Assembly (NCBI RefSeq): GCF_907164575.1
Contig: NZ_CAJQYY010000025.1
Location: 38,272 to 102,271, forward strand
DNA: 64,000 nt
From: Paraburkholderia gardini
GTDB taxonomy: Bacteria; Pseudomonadota; Gammaproteobacteria; Burkholderiales; Burkholderiaceae
Direction: 5' to 3'
The notes under the pieces are model-generated. The model ran no database searches. It was not told the DNA's origin and worked only from the letters and a program-made list of their open reading frames with translations. Below, piece after piece: positions 1 to 8,296 of this stretch. The position numbers and the translations under genes were made by a program. How positions within the stretch are numbered: the stretch's first letter is position 1; the number at the start of each line of letters is the position of its first letter.

Positions 1-800
1 CGCGCAGATCGAGGTTAAGAGGCCGGTCCATAGTCGGAAAAGCCACCGTATTGTGAACGCGATTACGTCATTCTAGGCCAGACCTCGCGGGGCACCCAGG
101 CTGTCCGATTCCGGCGCGAGTCGGCAAGCGACTTTCCGGCCCCGCAGTCATCGTTGGCAAGGGTTCGAGGAAAGGACAGCCTGCGTTCCCAATGGCTCGA
201 CGACGCGTCGTATCTGTGAACCGGCTCGCTTACTGCAAGCAGAAAAATCCTGCCGATTCTGAACGACTGCCCGCGCATCGATTGCTGCCGGTGTCGACAG
301 TAACGGCGACACAACCAGGCCCAAGTGAAGCGATCTTTCGCCTGGAGCGGGTGACGCGCGACGCAACTTCCTCATTGGCGACTGACCACCGCCAGGAACA
401 AAGTCAGGCAGTTTTGCCGTTGCTTCATCGAAAACTCTTCGACCTTGGACCGCTTGAGGCCGAAGTAGGGTGCGCATCCTGCGCTTCTTTACTGATGGTA
501 TTGAGTTGGGCCGCAAATTCGCGATGATGTTCACTCAACCAGCGGCCCACACGTTCGTTGCCGAGAAGGGTTGCAATATAAGCGGCTGATACCCTGCGCG
601 ATTTCTTAGTTGACCTTTCGTCTGAGAAATACGAAAAAGATGTGTGGGCGTATCTAACCGCGCACGCGTTGTTGGTATCGGCGCACCAGGATTTCCGTCC
701 CGCTGGCCTCGCCGGACAGCGCACGGCGGGACAGGGGGCAGGTTCCGCGCATCGCTGACCTGCGCAGCACCGCACCCGCGTGTGCATTGGAGGCGGAAGC
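1..800. other. Stretch without a supportable intact gene; possible decayed coding remnant
   Basis: No reading frame here has both a ribosome-binding site and a recognisable family. On the minus strand, about 640 down to 440, one frame gives a protein-like stretch (AAYIATLLGNERVGRWL, then HHREFAAQLNTISKEAQ) that loosely recalls the C-terminal part of plasmid partition proteins of the RepB/ParB type. The likeness then breaks up over two other frames towards 350. This suggests a degraded gene, but the assignment is weak. Nothing else was recognised. Confidence 0.25.
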
Positions 801-1376
801 ATGATGGACGAACACGATAACGCATGGAAGGGCGATGGCAGGCTAAACTGTCCCGCTCCGCTCCAGGCCTGTGGCGCTCTGCAAGGGCGGCTGAAACGGG
901 CGGAGGCAGAAGTCGGCCGGCTCACCAGGTGCGTGCAGCTGAAGGACCAGCAACTCTGCGAGCTACGCAAGGTGTTGGCGCATTCGGCGACGGTTCACTA
1001 TTCAGTCGAGGACCGTCTGCAGCGCGAACTCGACTCATTGCGAATAATTATGCTGGCAGAGGCGGTCGAGACGCGATCAGGCCAGTCCTGGCGCCACGTG
1101 TCACCCGGTGGTGTGGCGGTACGGCTACCGTACGTGACGTCGATACTGTCAGTCCTGTTTGATGCGATGTGCACGTTCTGGGCGGATTGCGGGCACGACC
1201 ATCCGCCGAAGTCTTCAACCGTTGCGCATGCAATCGATGCACGTCTGGGGCTGAGCGCACAGCCTAATGGAGAGGCCTCACGAAGTGGGCAGACATACGC
1301 GTCGGCGATCCGGCCGGATTGGGTGAAGCAGGCGGACAACCGGCATCATTGCCGCCGCCCGGGGGCGGCGCGGTGA
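801..1376 (+). CDS. Hypothetical protein with N-terminal coiled coil, convergent to luxI
   Basis: The 191-residue frame starts at an ATG preceded by a good purine-rich Shine-Dalgarno (GGAGGCGGAAGC). Residues 25-85 are rich in Glu, Leu, Lys and Arg with heptad-like spacing (LQGRLKRAEAEVGRLTR), so a coiled coil is likely. The C-terminal third is polar with no recognised motif. I do not recognise a family. Its last 113 bases overlap, antisense, the reading frame of the convergent LuxI gene, so either this gene's tail or the LuxI extension may not be functional. The good start site argues for a real gene; the lack of homology keeps confidence moderate. Confidence 0.5.
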   Translation: MMDEHDNAWKGDGRLNCPAPLQACGALQGRLKRAEAEVGRLTRCVQLKDQQLCELRKVLAHSATVHYSVEDRLQRELDSLRIIMLAEAVETRSGQSWRHVSPGGVAVRLPYVTSILSVLFDAMCTFWADCGHDHPPKSSTVAHAIDARLGLSAQPNGEASRSGQTYASAIRPDWVKQADNRHHCRRPGAAR

Positions 1377-2127
1377 TGTTCATGGGCAGCGGGTCGCTCG
1401 CGATCGTCGAAGGTGTGTCTGCCAATGCGGTGCAGGAAGCCACGCCGGGGAACGCGCGGTGGGGTCCGGGTCCTTCGGCCAGAGGACGTGACCGGGCACT
1501 GCAGGAGTACCGGTCTCCGAACCAGGCAATCGATCCGAGGAGATCGTCGGCGTCACATCGGAGCTTCGCAAACGTGGCAGATGTGAGTTCGATCGTGCAG
1601 GCAAGGAACTCGGGGTGGTGAGGTGGAGCACCTGCCGCGATGTCCCGTAGGTCGAGTCCGAAACGTCGGTAGAGCCGGGCGACGGAACGCGAGACCACAC
1701 CGATCACACGTGTCGCACCAAACGATGCCACGAGCGCCAACGCATAAGGAAACAACGGCATGCCGGACACGGTGCCGGTCCGGTGATCCGTCATGCCCGA
1801 TCCAGCGAATCGCGACAGTTCCCATACCGACGGCGATGCCGGTGGTGGACTGGAACCTGCAAGGGCCGGAAAGATATCCCTGAGCAGATAGGGGCCTGTG
1901 GTCGGCATCAGGCGTGCACAGCCGCAGACCTCCTCGCCTGATGCAAGGGCAACCAGATGGACTGTTCTGCCGTCATCGAACTCGTCCCATTCGCTGGTGG
2001 CATCCTCTGGCACGCTGGGTATCTCCCAGTGCAGGCGCTGGATAAAGACCTTGTGCCGGAAGATCCCGAGATGGTGACGGACATCCGATGGCAGGTCATC
2101 CAGCCTGCCGGCGATGATGTGTGACAT
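1264..2127 (-). CDS. luxI-like: LuxI-family acyl-homoserine-lactone synthase with long C-terminal extension
   Basis: LuxI enzymes make N-acyl-homoserine lactones from S-adenosylmethionine and an acyl-ACP or acyl-CoA. The family landmarks appear in order: FRHKVFIQRLHWEIP near residue 23, WDEFDDG near 47, CGCARLMPTTGPYLLRDIF near 70-88, VWELSRFA near 100, then ARLYRRFGLDL near 148. The usual family length is about 200 residues; this frame is 287, and the last ~85 residues are Pro/Ala/Ser-rich and low-complexity. The ATG follows GGGGGAG. The gene lies 169 bp downstream of luxR on the same strand, with an inverted repeat 30-68 bp upstream of the start. The nearby acyl ligase and ACP suggest an unusual acyl donor, which is inference. 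Confidence 0.88.
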   Translation of the reverse strand: MSHIIAGRLDDLPSDVRHHLGIFRHKVFIQRLHWEIPSVPEDATSEWDEFDDGRTVHLVALASGEEVCGCARLMPTTGPYLLRDIFPALAGSSPPPASPSVWELSRFAGSGMTDHRTGTVSGMPLFPYALALVASFGATRVIGVVSRSVARLYRRFGLDLRDIAAGAPPHHPEFLACTIELTSATFAKLRCDADDLLGSIAWFGDRYSCSARSRPLAEGPGPHRAFPGVASCTALADTPSTIASDPLPMNITAPPPGGGNDAGCPPASPNPAGSPTRMSAHFVRPLH

Positions 2128-2156
2128 GGCTCCCCCGCGCGTGATGCATTGGGGTC

Positions 2157-2195
2157 AAGCTATCAGGGTTGACCTGGTCCAGAAACTGGTAGCTT
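2157..2195 (-). promoter_or_regulatory. Inverted repeat upstream of luxI, candidate lux box
   Basis: Arms AAGCTATCAG (2157-2166) and CTGGTAGCTT (2186-2195) are reverse complements at 9 of 10 positions, separated by 19 bp. The element sits 30-68 bp before the luxI ATG, where LuxR-type activators usually bind over or next to the -35 region. The arms are longer and further apart than a classical 20-bp lux box, so the identity of the bound protein is uncertain. Confidence 0.5.
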
Positions 2196-2296
2196 TTGGG
2201 GGGGCTGCATCATGCACGCAGGCACGCGTGTGCCTGATCCGGTGGCGGTAACCAGCGCCGGTGACTGTGGTGATGTCGCGCCGGAGAACCGGGGGT

Positions 2297-3088
2297 TCAG
2301 ATTTGCACGAAGCCCTGCACGGTTGCATTCACGGCGGCGGCCGTGCGGCTGTGGACGTTGAGGCGCTCCATCGCTTCGCCGATGTGGTAGTCAACGGTAT
2401 GGGGCGAGAGGTTGAGGATGCGGCTGATCTCCCACGAGGTCTTGCCCTGGGCAACCCATGCGAGGCATTCGCGCTGGCGCGGCGAAAGAAAGTGGGCCGG
2501 CCTGCGTCGAGGGATTGGGGCGAGGCGCTGCAGTTCCAGATGGAACTGTGTGCTGATGATGTAGGCCAGTCGGGAATCGATGGCAGTGTTGACGGAGTGC
2601 GGAGGACCCGACAGGCTGAAAAGAAGGATGCTGCCGCCGGGCTGATGAACCGGGATGCTGAGCCCTCCAGGCAGCCCGGCGTCTCTGGCTTCGTCGAGCA
2701 CGCGGCGTTCGGCCCTGTTCATGCCCGTGATGTCCTGCCATCGGTAGGGTACCGCGCGTGCAAACGCGGCCCGATGCACAGGATCGGTGGATGCGTAGTT
2801 CAGGTGCTGGTAGTGCCGCAGCCAGTCGTCAGGGTATTGTGCGCAGATCAGCTCGAGGACCGTGCGTGGAGCGGAGCTTGAGCCGCTGCGCGCAACGCGG
2901 CTGATCACATAGTAGGGAAAACCGAGCGCATGGACTGCACTTTCAAATGAGTCAACAAGCGATGGAACGTCGACAGCGCATGCGAAAGGCATAGCCAGCG
3001 TCAACGCAGCCGCTTTCAGGCTCTTGCCTGCAGGCAGGAGACCAGACGACTCCCCGTTTGCACGGCGTGGAAGGACATGGTTCATCAT
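2297..3088 (-). CDS. luxR-like: LuxR-family quorum-sensing transcriptional regulator
   Basis: A 263-residue protein with an N-terminal autoinducer-binding domain and a C-terminal GerE/LuxR helix-turn-helix. The ligand domain shows DDWLRHYQHLNYASTDPV (Trp, Tyr and Asp-Pro of the AHL pocket), then YRWQDI and a Gly/Pro-rich stretch near 175. The DNA-binding domain runs from about residue 195: FLSPRQRECLAWVAQGKTSW, then the recognition helix SPHTVDYHIGEAMERLNV. The frame is open further upstream; I chose the first ATG of the MMNH pair because the preceding residues look non-coding and a palindrome lies just upstream. It precedes luxI on the same strand, the usual arrangement of a cognate pair. 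Confidence 0.88.
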   Translation of the reverse strand: MMNHVLPRRANGESSGLLPAGKSLKAAALTLAMPFACAVDVPSLVDSFESAVHALGFPYYVISRVARSGSSSAPRTVLELICAQYPDDWLRHYQHLNYASTDPVHRAAFARAVPYRWQDITGMNRAERRVLDEARDAGLPGGLSIPVHQPGGSILLFSLSGPPHSVNTAIDSRLAYIISTQFHLELQRLAPIPRRRPAHFLSPRQRECLAWVAQGKTSWEISRILNLSPHTVDYHIGEAMERLNVHSRTAAAVNATVQGFVQI

Positions 3089-3141
3089 CGCTACCCCGTC
3101 GACGCCCCCGCGTCCAGGCCGGTGTTGCCACGTGAGGTGCA

Positions 3142-3161
3142 CATAGCCACTGATGGCTATG
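3142..3161 (-). promoter_or_regulatory. Perfect palindrome upstream of luxR
   Basis: CATAGCCA (3142-3149) and TGGCTATG (3154-3161) form a perfect 8-bp inverted repeat with a 4-bp spacer (CTGA), centred about 63 bp before the chosen luxR start. The size and position fit a dimeric regulator operator. It does not match the repeat upstream of luxI, so a different regulator may act here. Confidence 0.45.
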
Positions 3162-3361
3162 CAACTCATGCGGGGTTTATCCCTGGGAGCAAGGGGCAAG
3201 TCAGAGGGCTGCTGCCGCAGCTTTCACTCGTAGACGGGACGTAAGCGGATCCTTATTCGTCGACCGTTTCATACTTATTATAGTAAGCGGATTGGAGACT
3301 GCCGCATCGTCTTGCGTGACGGCCGACTGAATGGTCGTCCTGGGATAACGGGCTGCAGTTG

Positions 3362-4288
3362 CTAGCGGATAAACAGGGCTGCAGCAGAAAATCCTCCGAC
3401 GCCCTGGGCAAATAGCAGGAAGGGTTTGCCCGAAACCAGATCGTTGCACTCGGCGAGATTGATGAAAGCGTCGCTGACCGTCACGTGTCCGATGCGGGAA
3501 AAATTCTTCGTGAAAAGCCGGTCTCCGGGCAGGCCGAGGGAACTGAGGAGGCGACGCCACGCCGGCAGATCCAGATGGTGCGGCAAAATGCGCTGGATGT
3601 CATCCAGCGTGTAGCGCGCATTGTGGGCCGCTTGTCCGATGAGATTGCGCGCTGCGAAGAAATATTGTCCAGCAAGGCGCTGCTCCTCGCCTCCGAGAGT
3701 CCCCCTCCAGCCCAGACCGCTGGCAGAGGTCGCGAGCGTGAGCAACCGGTTCACAGGTGCGTCGCGTTCGATGAGGGCAGCAAATGCGCCATCGCTGAGA
3801 AGTCCCCCGGATTGCATCAATCTTTCCGATTCAAGCGGCATGACGTCCGCCCCGGCAAGCAGCACGCGTCTCATATCAGGATGGGCAGTGAACGTCGCAC
3901 GGATGACACGCAGTGCGCCGAGCGCGGACGCACAATGCTGCTGCGCGAACGAGAAGGCCTGAGCGTTCGTGAAGTCAAACTGGTCGCAGAGCATATGGGG
4001 TAGGGAGAGCGGCGGCGGGGCAACGCTTCCCTGGAGCGTATGCACATAGACCAGGCAGTCGATCGTATCCGGCGCGATGCGGGACGCATTCATCAGGGAT
4101 CCAGTCGCCTTCGCCGCGAGCGAGATAGCGGACTGTCCATTCGCGTCATGGTAGTAGCGCACACCTGCCCGTTCCAGACGCCGCACAGTGGTGGAGTCCT
4201 GTTGCGTTCGCTTTCCCCAGTTGCGCACGTCATCGACGTGCTCGGGAAGATGGAAGGCGACGTGCGTGATGCCAATATGCGCGGTCAT
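3362..4288 (-). CDS. KAS III-like condensing enzyme with catalytic Cys (PqsC-like subunit)
   Basis: A thiolase-fold enzyme of the FabH/KAS III superfamily, 308 residues, which would join an acyl thioester to a second substrate. The nucleophile elbow is SFAQQHCASALGAL with Cys119, and the catalytic His is in ILPHHLDLP (His237). FabH's third residue, Asn in a GNTS loop, appears as GHVT (His268), so the classical Cys-His-Asn triad is incomplete, as reported for PqsC. The ATG overlaps the stop of the preceding gene (ATGA), so the two are probably translationally coupled and form a heterodimer. It is the last biosynthetic gene before luxR. Substrate and product cannot be read from the sequence. 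Confidence 0.8.
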   Translation of the reverse strand: MTAHIGITHVAFHLPEHVDDVRNWGKRTQQDSTTVRRLERAGVRYYHDANGQSAISLAAKATGSLMNASRIAPDTIDCLVYVHTLQGSVAPPPLSLPHMLCDQFDFTNAQAFSFAQQHCASALGALRVIRATFTAHPDMRRVLLAGADVMPLESERLMQSGGLLSDGAFAALIERDAPVNRLLTLATSASGLGWRGTLGGEEQRLAGQYFFAARNLIGQAAHNARYTLDDIQRILPHHLDLPAWRRLLSSLGLPGDRLFTKNFSRIGHVTVSDAFINLAECNDLVSGKPFLLFAQGVGGFSAAALFIR

Positions 4289-5346
4289 GAAAGGCACCGT
4301 GCGTCCTCTCGTACATACACGAAGGGCGCACCGCGTGCTTCGAGCAGCGCGCCGCCGACATAGCCGCCGAGCCCAAAACCCCACATGAGTATCACGGCCT
4401 GCTGTGGCAACGCGGTGACGCTGAGTGTCTGTGCGAGTCGTACGATGGACTCCGATGTACCGAGGTGAGCATGGTGTTGGTGCGGGAGGCCCGTGTCCGG
4501 CCGTCCAAGAGTCTTGCATACTGCGCTGGTCAACAGCGGACTTCCGAGATGCCCAACGACTTCATCAACCTCGTTCAGGCGATGTCCGTGGCGCATGAGC
4601 ATTTCCCCGATCATTGATATCAATGCGGGTGCCCACGCGCTTTCGACAGCGCGCCGGGATTGCAGTTGAGAAGCGGCGAGCGGAGCGACGTTACGGGTTG
4701 ACGCATCGACCAGCCGGAGGCCGCGTGCGGCCTCGCTGGCCCGTTCGACAAGCAGTGCGCCGGCAGCATCACCCTGCAGTATGTGTGGTGCGGCCCATCG
4801 GGAAAATGGCGGACACCACTTCTCGGCAGCGATGATCAGGATCGTGCAGACCTCGGGTTCGGCAATGAACAGATCGGCCGCGAGCCGCAGTGCGGTGAAC
4901 ACCGACACCCCCTGCTGCTGTGAGACCGAAAAGGGAAAGCAGGGTGTGCCAGCGACGGCGCGTAGTCGCCCGGCGGTTGTGGTCGATACGTGTTCGTCAA
5001 GGCTGCTGTGACAGAACATGACGATATCAACCGCGGGGGCATCCGGCGCACGCGCGGCACAGAGGGTGTTTGCCACCTTCGCCGCGAGCCCGGAGAGACC
5101 GGTGCCCGTTTCGACCGGCACCATGCCGGGCCCCGTCAGACCATGCTCCCCCGGAACAGGGCCATCGTTCCACGCATTCCAGTACGTTTCAAGGTACCGC
5201 TTGTAGTCCGGTTGCCACGACGTCATCCAGGCATTCCATCCTGGATGTTCAATGAGGCGAAGCCGTTTTTCGATGTCGTACCATTGAGACAGTGGCACAG
5301 CGTCGGGCACCCAGGTCGCAAGGGCCGTGATGACAGGGGCATTCAT
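4285..5346 (-). CDS. KAS III-like protein lacking the catalytic Cys (PqsB-like partner)
   Basis: A 353-residue thiolase-fold protein paired with the following gene by a 4-bp ATGA overlap. Where the active partner has QQHCAS, this one has PFSVSQQQGVSVFTAL, so Gly146 replaces the nucleophilic Cys. The rest of the KAS III pattern is visible: VDIVMFCHSS near 107, TILIIAAEKW near 168, LQGDAAGALLVE near 190, LGTSESI near 310 and WGFGLGGYVGGALLE near the C-terminus. In the PqsBC family one subunit is likewise inactive and structural. The protein is therefore probably a regulatory or scaffolding half of a heterodimer rather than an enzyme by itself. It also overlaps the upstream acetyltransferase gene by ATGA. 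Confidence 0.78.
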   Translation of the reverse strand: MNAPVITALATWVPDAVPLSQWYDIEKRLRLIEHPGWNAWMTSWQPDYKRYLETYWNAWNDGPVPGEHGLTGPGMVPVETGTGLSGLAAKVANTLCAARAPDAPAVDIVMFCHSSLDEHVSTTTAGRLRAVAGTPCFPFSVSQQQGVSVFTALRLAADLFIAEPEVCTILIIAAEKWCPPFSRWAAPHILQGDAAGALLVERASEAARGLRLVDASTRNVAPLAASQLQSRRAVESAWAPALISMIGEMLMRHGHRLNEVDEVVGHLGSPLLTSAVCKTLGRPDTGLPHQHHAHLGTSESIVRLAQTLSVTALPQQAVILMWGFGLGGYVGGALLEARGAPFVYVREDARCLS

Positions 5347-5951
5347 GAATCGCCCGGCGGTATGGCCTGGTTGCTGGCAAGCTCACCCGGCAGCAGGTCG
5401 TAGAGTACGCGGGCAAAGCGCGATCCATGCATGACATGGCAATCGCGCTGCGTGCCGACCGGACGGAACCCGAGGCGCTCGAGCAGGTGCCGGGAGCGCA
5501 CGTTGCAGTCTACTGCCCACGCCGTGATACAGCGTAGCCGCTCGAACCTGAACGCATCCGCGAGGACCTGTCTGGAGGCGAGGAGCGTCATGTCGCTGCA
5601 GGTGGGGCGGTGGCTGTCACGAAGTACCCAGAAGGAGCCGGTTCCGAAGGCGTGCGACATGTCGGTGACGGCGACGATACCGCTCGCGGCATGATGGCCG
5701 GCCGGTCCGAAAACTCGCAGCCGGTGTCGCCCCCTCTGGAGCATGAGCTGCACGGCGAGCGCCGGCAGGGTCTGCCGGCCCTGCCCGAAATCGAACCACT
5801 GATTGATGGCGGGCTCGGCGAGCCAGGCAGCGATGTCATCGACGTCGTCGCGGTCGGGCTCCCGAAGCCACCATCCGCCGGGTACCTCACTGGCTGGCAT
5901 GGAGTCATCGGTGTGGTGCGCAGTTTCGCGTGTCCAGTCGCGGTTGCTCAC
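5343..5951 (-). CDS. GNAT-family N-acyltransferase (RimJ/RimL type)
   Basis: A 202-residue GNAT-fold protein that would transfer an acyl group from an acyl-CoA to an amine. Features: N-terminal strand WWLREPDRDDVDDIAAWL, FGTGSFWVLRDSHRP near 120, and the acceptor/CoA region RFERLRCITAWAVDCNVRSR then HLLERLGFRPVGT, where N-x-RS-x-x-L-L-E-x-L-G-F is the classic RimJ-like C-terminal motif. The start is a GTG overlapping the preceding stop, with GGGGAA six bases upstream; an internal ATG at 5903 is an alternative. Its place between a decarboxylase/dehydrogenase block and a condensing pair suggests it acylates an amine intermediate of the pathway, which is inference. Confidence 0.75.
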   Translation of the reverse strand: MSNRDWTRETAHHTDDSMPASEVPGGWWLREPDRDDVDDIAAWLAEPAINQWFDFGQGRQTLPALAVQLMLQRGRHRLRVFGPAGHHAASGIVAVTDMSHAFGTGSFWVLRDSHRPTCSDMTLLASRQVLADAFRFERLRCITAWAVDCNVRSRHLLERLGFRPVGTQRDCHVMHGSRFARVLYDLLPGELASNQAIPPGDS

Positions 5952-7063
5952 GCGGGTTCCCCATCAGGCGTACCAGGTCGCGCAGACGGGCTGAACACAT
6001 CAAGGGCGGCGTCGACCTGCATCAGGAGCATCGCAAACCAGTGCATTGTCTGGAAACGTGCGGCGGGCAGGAGTCCTTCCACGTAGCCATGGCCGCCGCA
6101 AAGCTGCACAAGCTCCCTGCTGACGTCCATCGCTTCGGCCGCGGCATGGCGAGCCATCTGGCGGACAGTCGCGACCGGCGTGGCCGCGTCCTGCGCCGCC
6201 ACCGATCGCAGAAAGAGGTGGACGCCATGCGCGGCCACAAGCATGTCGGCGAGGCGTGCAGCGACGAGCTGGTGGCTGCCGAGCGGCTTGCGAAACGTCT
6301 GGCGGCTCGTGCTGTAGTCGAAGGCAAAGTTCACACTGTGTCGCATGGCGCCGGAGAGCAGTGCACCAAGGTAGATGGCCGTCTCGACAAGCCATGTCTG
6401 AGCGGGATCGACACCATGGCGATCGGGACCCTTTGGCATGACCAGGAGCGGCGGTTCAATCGCGGGCGTGGGCCGGTATCGTTCGAGGGACAATGCCCCC
6501 AGTACGGCGACAGGGGCACCTTGCGAGGCGTACTGGTTTGCTGTCAGCGTGGCGAGCACCAGACGCGGGTGGTTGTCCGCGACCTGGACCGTTATCGTTC
6601 GCGAGGCCGGGTGCTGCCGTAGCAGCCATAGGCCTGAAGCGTCAACGTCCGGGATGCTCAGTGCAATCGATGTGGTGCCGTCGAAGTAATGCCGGATATC
6701 GCGCGCCGGCAAAAGCCCGAGTGCATCGTGGGCCCGAAGCGTCATCAGTGCCGCGCTGCTGAGAGTGAGCTCCACCGCCCGCTCGAGCGGGCCCGCCGCG
6801 AGCTCTTCGATGACAAGCGCCAGGTCGTGCCGGCTGATGGCCATGCCTCCCCTGTCCTCCGGCAGGATCATGGTTCCAAGCTCAAGCCCTGCAGCGAGGC
6901 TGACCGTTTCCTGCCATACGGCAGCGTCCGGCGACCGGGCGAGCAGCGGCTCGAGGCGCTTGCGTGCAAACTGCGTGACAGCCGCACACAGGCGCTGCTG
7001 GTCGTCGCTGAGTGTCCAGGACGCGGGTGCCAGGTCCGATATTGACGCTTCGCCGGAAAGCAT
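5948..7063 (-). CDS. Acyl-CoA/acyl-ACP dehydrogenase-like protein, degenerate middle domain
   Basis: A 371-residue acyl-CoA dehydrogenase-fold flavoprotein. The N-terminal helical domain (LSDDQQRLCAAVTQFARKRL; LPEDRGGMAISRHDLALVIE) and the C-terminal domain (TSRQTFRKPLGSHQLVAARL near 265; LVQLCGGHGYVEGLLPAARF near 325) are clear. The usual first signature (xxTEPxxGSD) is missing from the middle domain, which reads TSIALSIPDVDASGLW instead, and the family's catalytic Glu is not evident. It may be a partner subunit or act on a carrier-bound acyl chain. The start has a strong GGAGG. It overlaps the GNAT gene downstream and lies 24 bp after the PLP decarboxylase. Confidence 0.78.
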   Translation of the reverse strand: MLSGEASISDLAPASWTLSDDQQRLCAAVTQFARKRLEPLLARSPDAAVWQETVSLAAGLELGTMILPEDRGGMAISRHDLALVIEELAAGPLERAVELTLSSAALMTLRAHDALGLLPARDIRHYFDGTTSIALSIPDVDASGLWLLRQHPASRTITVQVADNHPRLVLATLTANQYASQGAPVAVLGALSLERYRPTPAIEPPLLVMPKGPDRHGVDPAQTWLVETAIYLGALLSGAMRHSVNFAFDYSTSRQTFRKPLGSHQLVAARLADMLVAAHGVHLFLRSVAAQDAATPVATVRQMARHAAAEAMDVSRELVQLCGGHGYVEGLLPAARFQTMHWFAMLLMQVDAALDVFSPSARPGTPDGEPA

Positions 7064-7087
7064 GATGGTCCTCCAGTCGTCGCAGCA

Positions 7088-8296
7088 TTACACGAGCATC
7101 TCGACGGGCTCGGGGTGGCTGAGGAAATGTATCGGGCTGGCCGAGCGGCCATACGCACCTGACTGGCTCACCACCACAAAATCCCCGATGTGAGCCTCGG
7201 GAAGTTCGACGTCATCTGCGAGCCGGTCAAGCGGGGTGCAGAGGCAGCCCACCACATGGCAGCGTTGCCGCGGCGCATCATCGGGGCGGTTGCCGAGGAC
7301 GACGGGAAAGTTCCGGCGCAGGACCTGCCCGAAGTTGCCCGAAGCGGCAAGGTGGTGATGCAGACCGCCGTCAGTGATGAGGAACGTCCTGCCCGCCGAC
7401 ACCTTGTGATCGATCACGCGGCACACGTAGATGCCTGCTTCCCCGACGAGGTACCGTCCGAGTTCCAGGATTGCCTTCGTGCCTGGGAGTTTTTCATGAA
7501 GGGGCGGCAGCCATTCATGCATTGCCTCACAGACCGCTTCGAGATCGAGCGGTGCCTCGCCTGGAAAATACGGAATGCCAAAACCGCCGCCAAGATTGAC
7601 GAATCGCGGGAGCGTGCGCAGACCGTCAGAGAGCTGCGCGATGAGCTCCGCGCTCTGACGCTGCGCCTGGATCACGGTCGGCGCATGCAGGCACTGGGAG
7701 CCCCAGAAAACGTGGAATCCGGCCAGCGCAATCTCGCGGGTTTCGAGTTCGCGCAGCAGGGCCGGCATCTGATCGACGTCGACACCGAACGGTGCTGCAC
7801 CGCCTCCCATGCGCATGCCGCTATGTCCGACATGGAAATCCGGGTTGACCCGGATCGCGACATTTGGCTGCACTCCCAGTTCCCAGCCGAGTGCTGTGAG
7901 GAGCCGCAACTGGGTAGCTGATTCCGCATGGATATTGATCCCGCTGGCCACGGCCCGCCGCAGGTCGTCACGAGATTTGCCCGGGCCGGCGAAACCGATT
8001 TCCGTCGGCGCGGTTCCGGCATTAAGCGCGAGGGCCATCTCCGCTGCGGAAGCGACATCGAAGCCGTCGACCCGGGTGGCGAGATAGTGGACCACCGCAG
8101 GCATTGGATTCGCCTTGATCGAGTAGTGCAGGTGCATGCCGGAGGGCAGCATCGCGCGCAGTTTCCGTATGCGGGCGTCAATCGCGGAGCGGTCGTAGGC
8201 GAAGAACGGTGTACGCCCGGCGCGGTGGGCCAGTTGCCGCACATCGATGTCCGCGAACCGGAGATCAGGATTCTGTTCAATGAGGGTGCGACTCAT
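7088..8296 (-). CDS. PLP-dependent fold-type III decarboxylase (DAP/ornithine decarboxylase family)
   Basis: A 402-residue alanine-racemase-fold decarboxylase that would remove CO2 from an amino acid to give an amine. The PLP lysine sits in HYSIKANPMPAV near residue 62, followed by GFDVASAAEM, HAESATQLRLL, RVNPDFHVGHSGMRMGG, the phosphate loop NLGGGFGIPYF near 230 and ELGRYLVGEAGIYV near 275. The C-terminal Cys-containing element is VVGCLCTPLDRLADDVELP and the substrate Tyr is in SQSGAYGRSAS. It most resembles versions found beside AMP-ligases in exosortase-associated loci. The start overlaps the upstream ligase stop (ATGA). Which amino acid it uses (lysine, ornithine, diaminopimelate or another) cannot be decided. 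Confidence 0.85.
   Translation of the reverse strand: MSRTLIEQNPDLRFADIDVRQLAHRAGRTPFFAYDRSAIDARIRKLRAMLPSGMHLHYSIKANPMPAVVHYLATRVDGFDVASAAEMALALNAGTAPTEIGFAGPGKSRDDLRRAVASGINIHAESATQLRLLTALGWELGVQPNVAIRVNPDFHVGHSGMRMGGGAAPFGVDVDQMPALLRELETREIALAGFHVFWGSQCLHAPTVIQAQRQSAELIAQLSDGLRTLPRFVNLGGGFGIPYFPGEAPLDLEAVCEAMHEWLPPLHEKLPGTKAILELGRYLVGEAGIYVCRVIDHKVSAGRTFLITDGGLHHHLAASGNFGQVLRRNFPVVLGNRPDDAPRQRCHVVGCLCTPLDRLADDVELPEAHIGDFVVVSQSGAYGRSASPIHFLSHPEPVEMLV

Noticed and set aside
3270..3290. Short AT-rich dyad near TACTTATTATAGTAAG as a terminator of the biosynthetic operon
   Set aside because: The arms do not pair well and no GC stem with a T-run could be drawn, so the operon may read into luxR.
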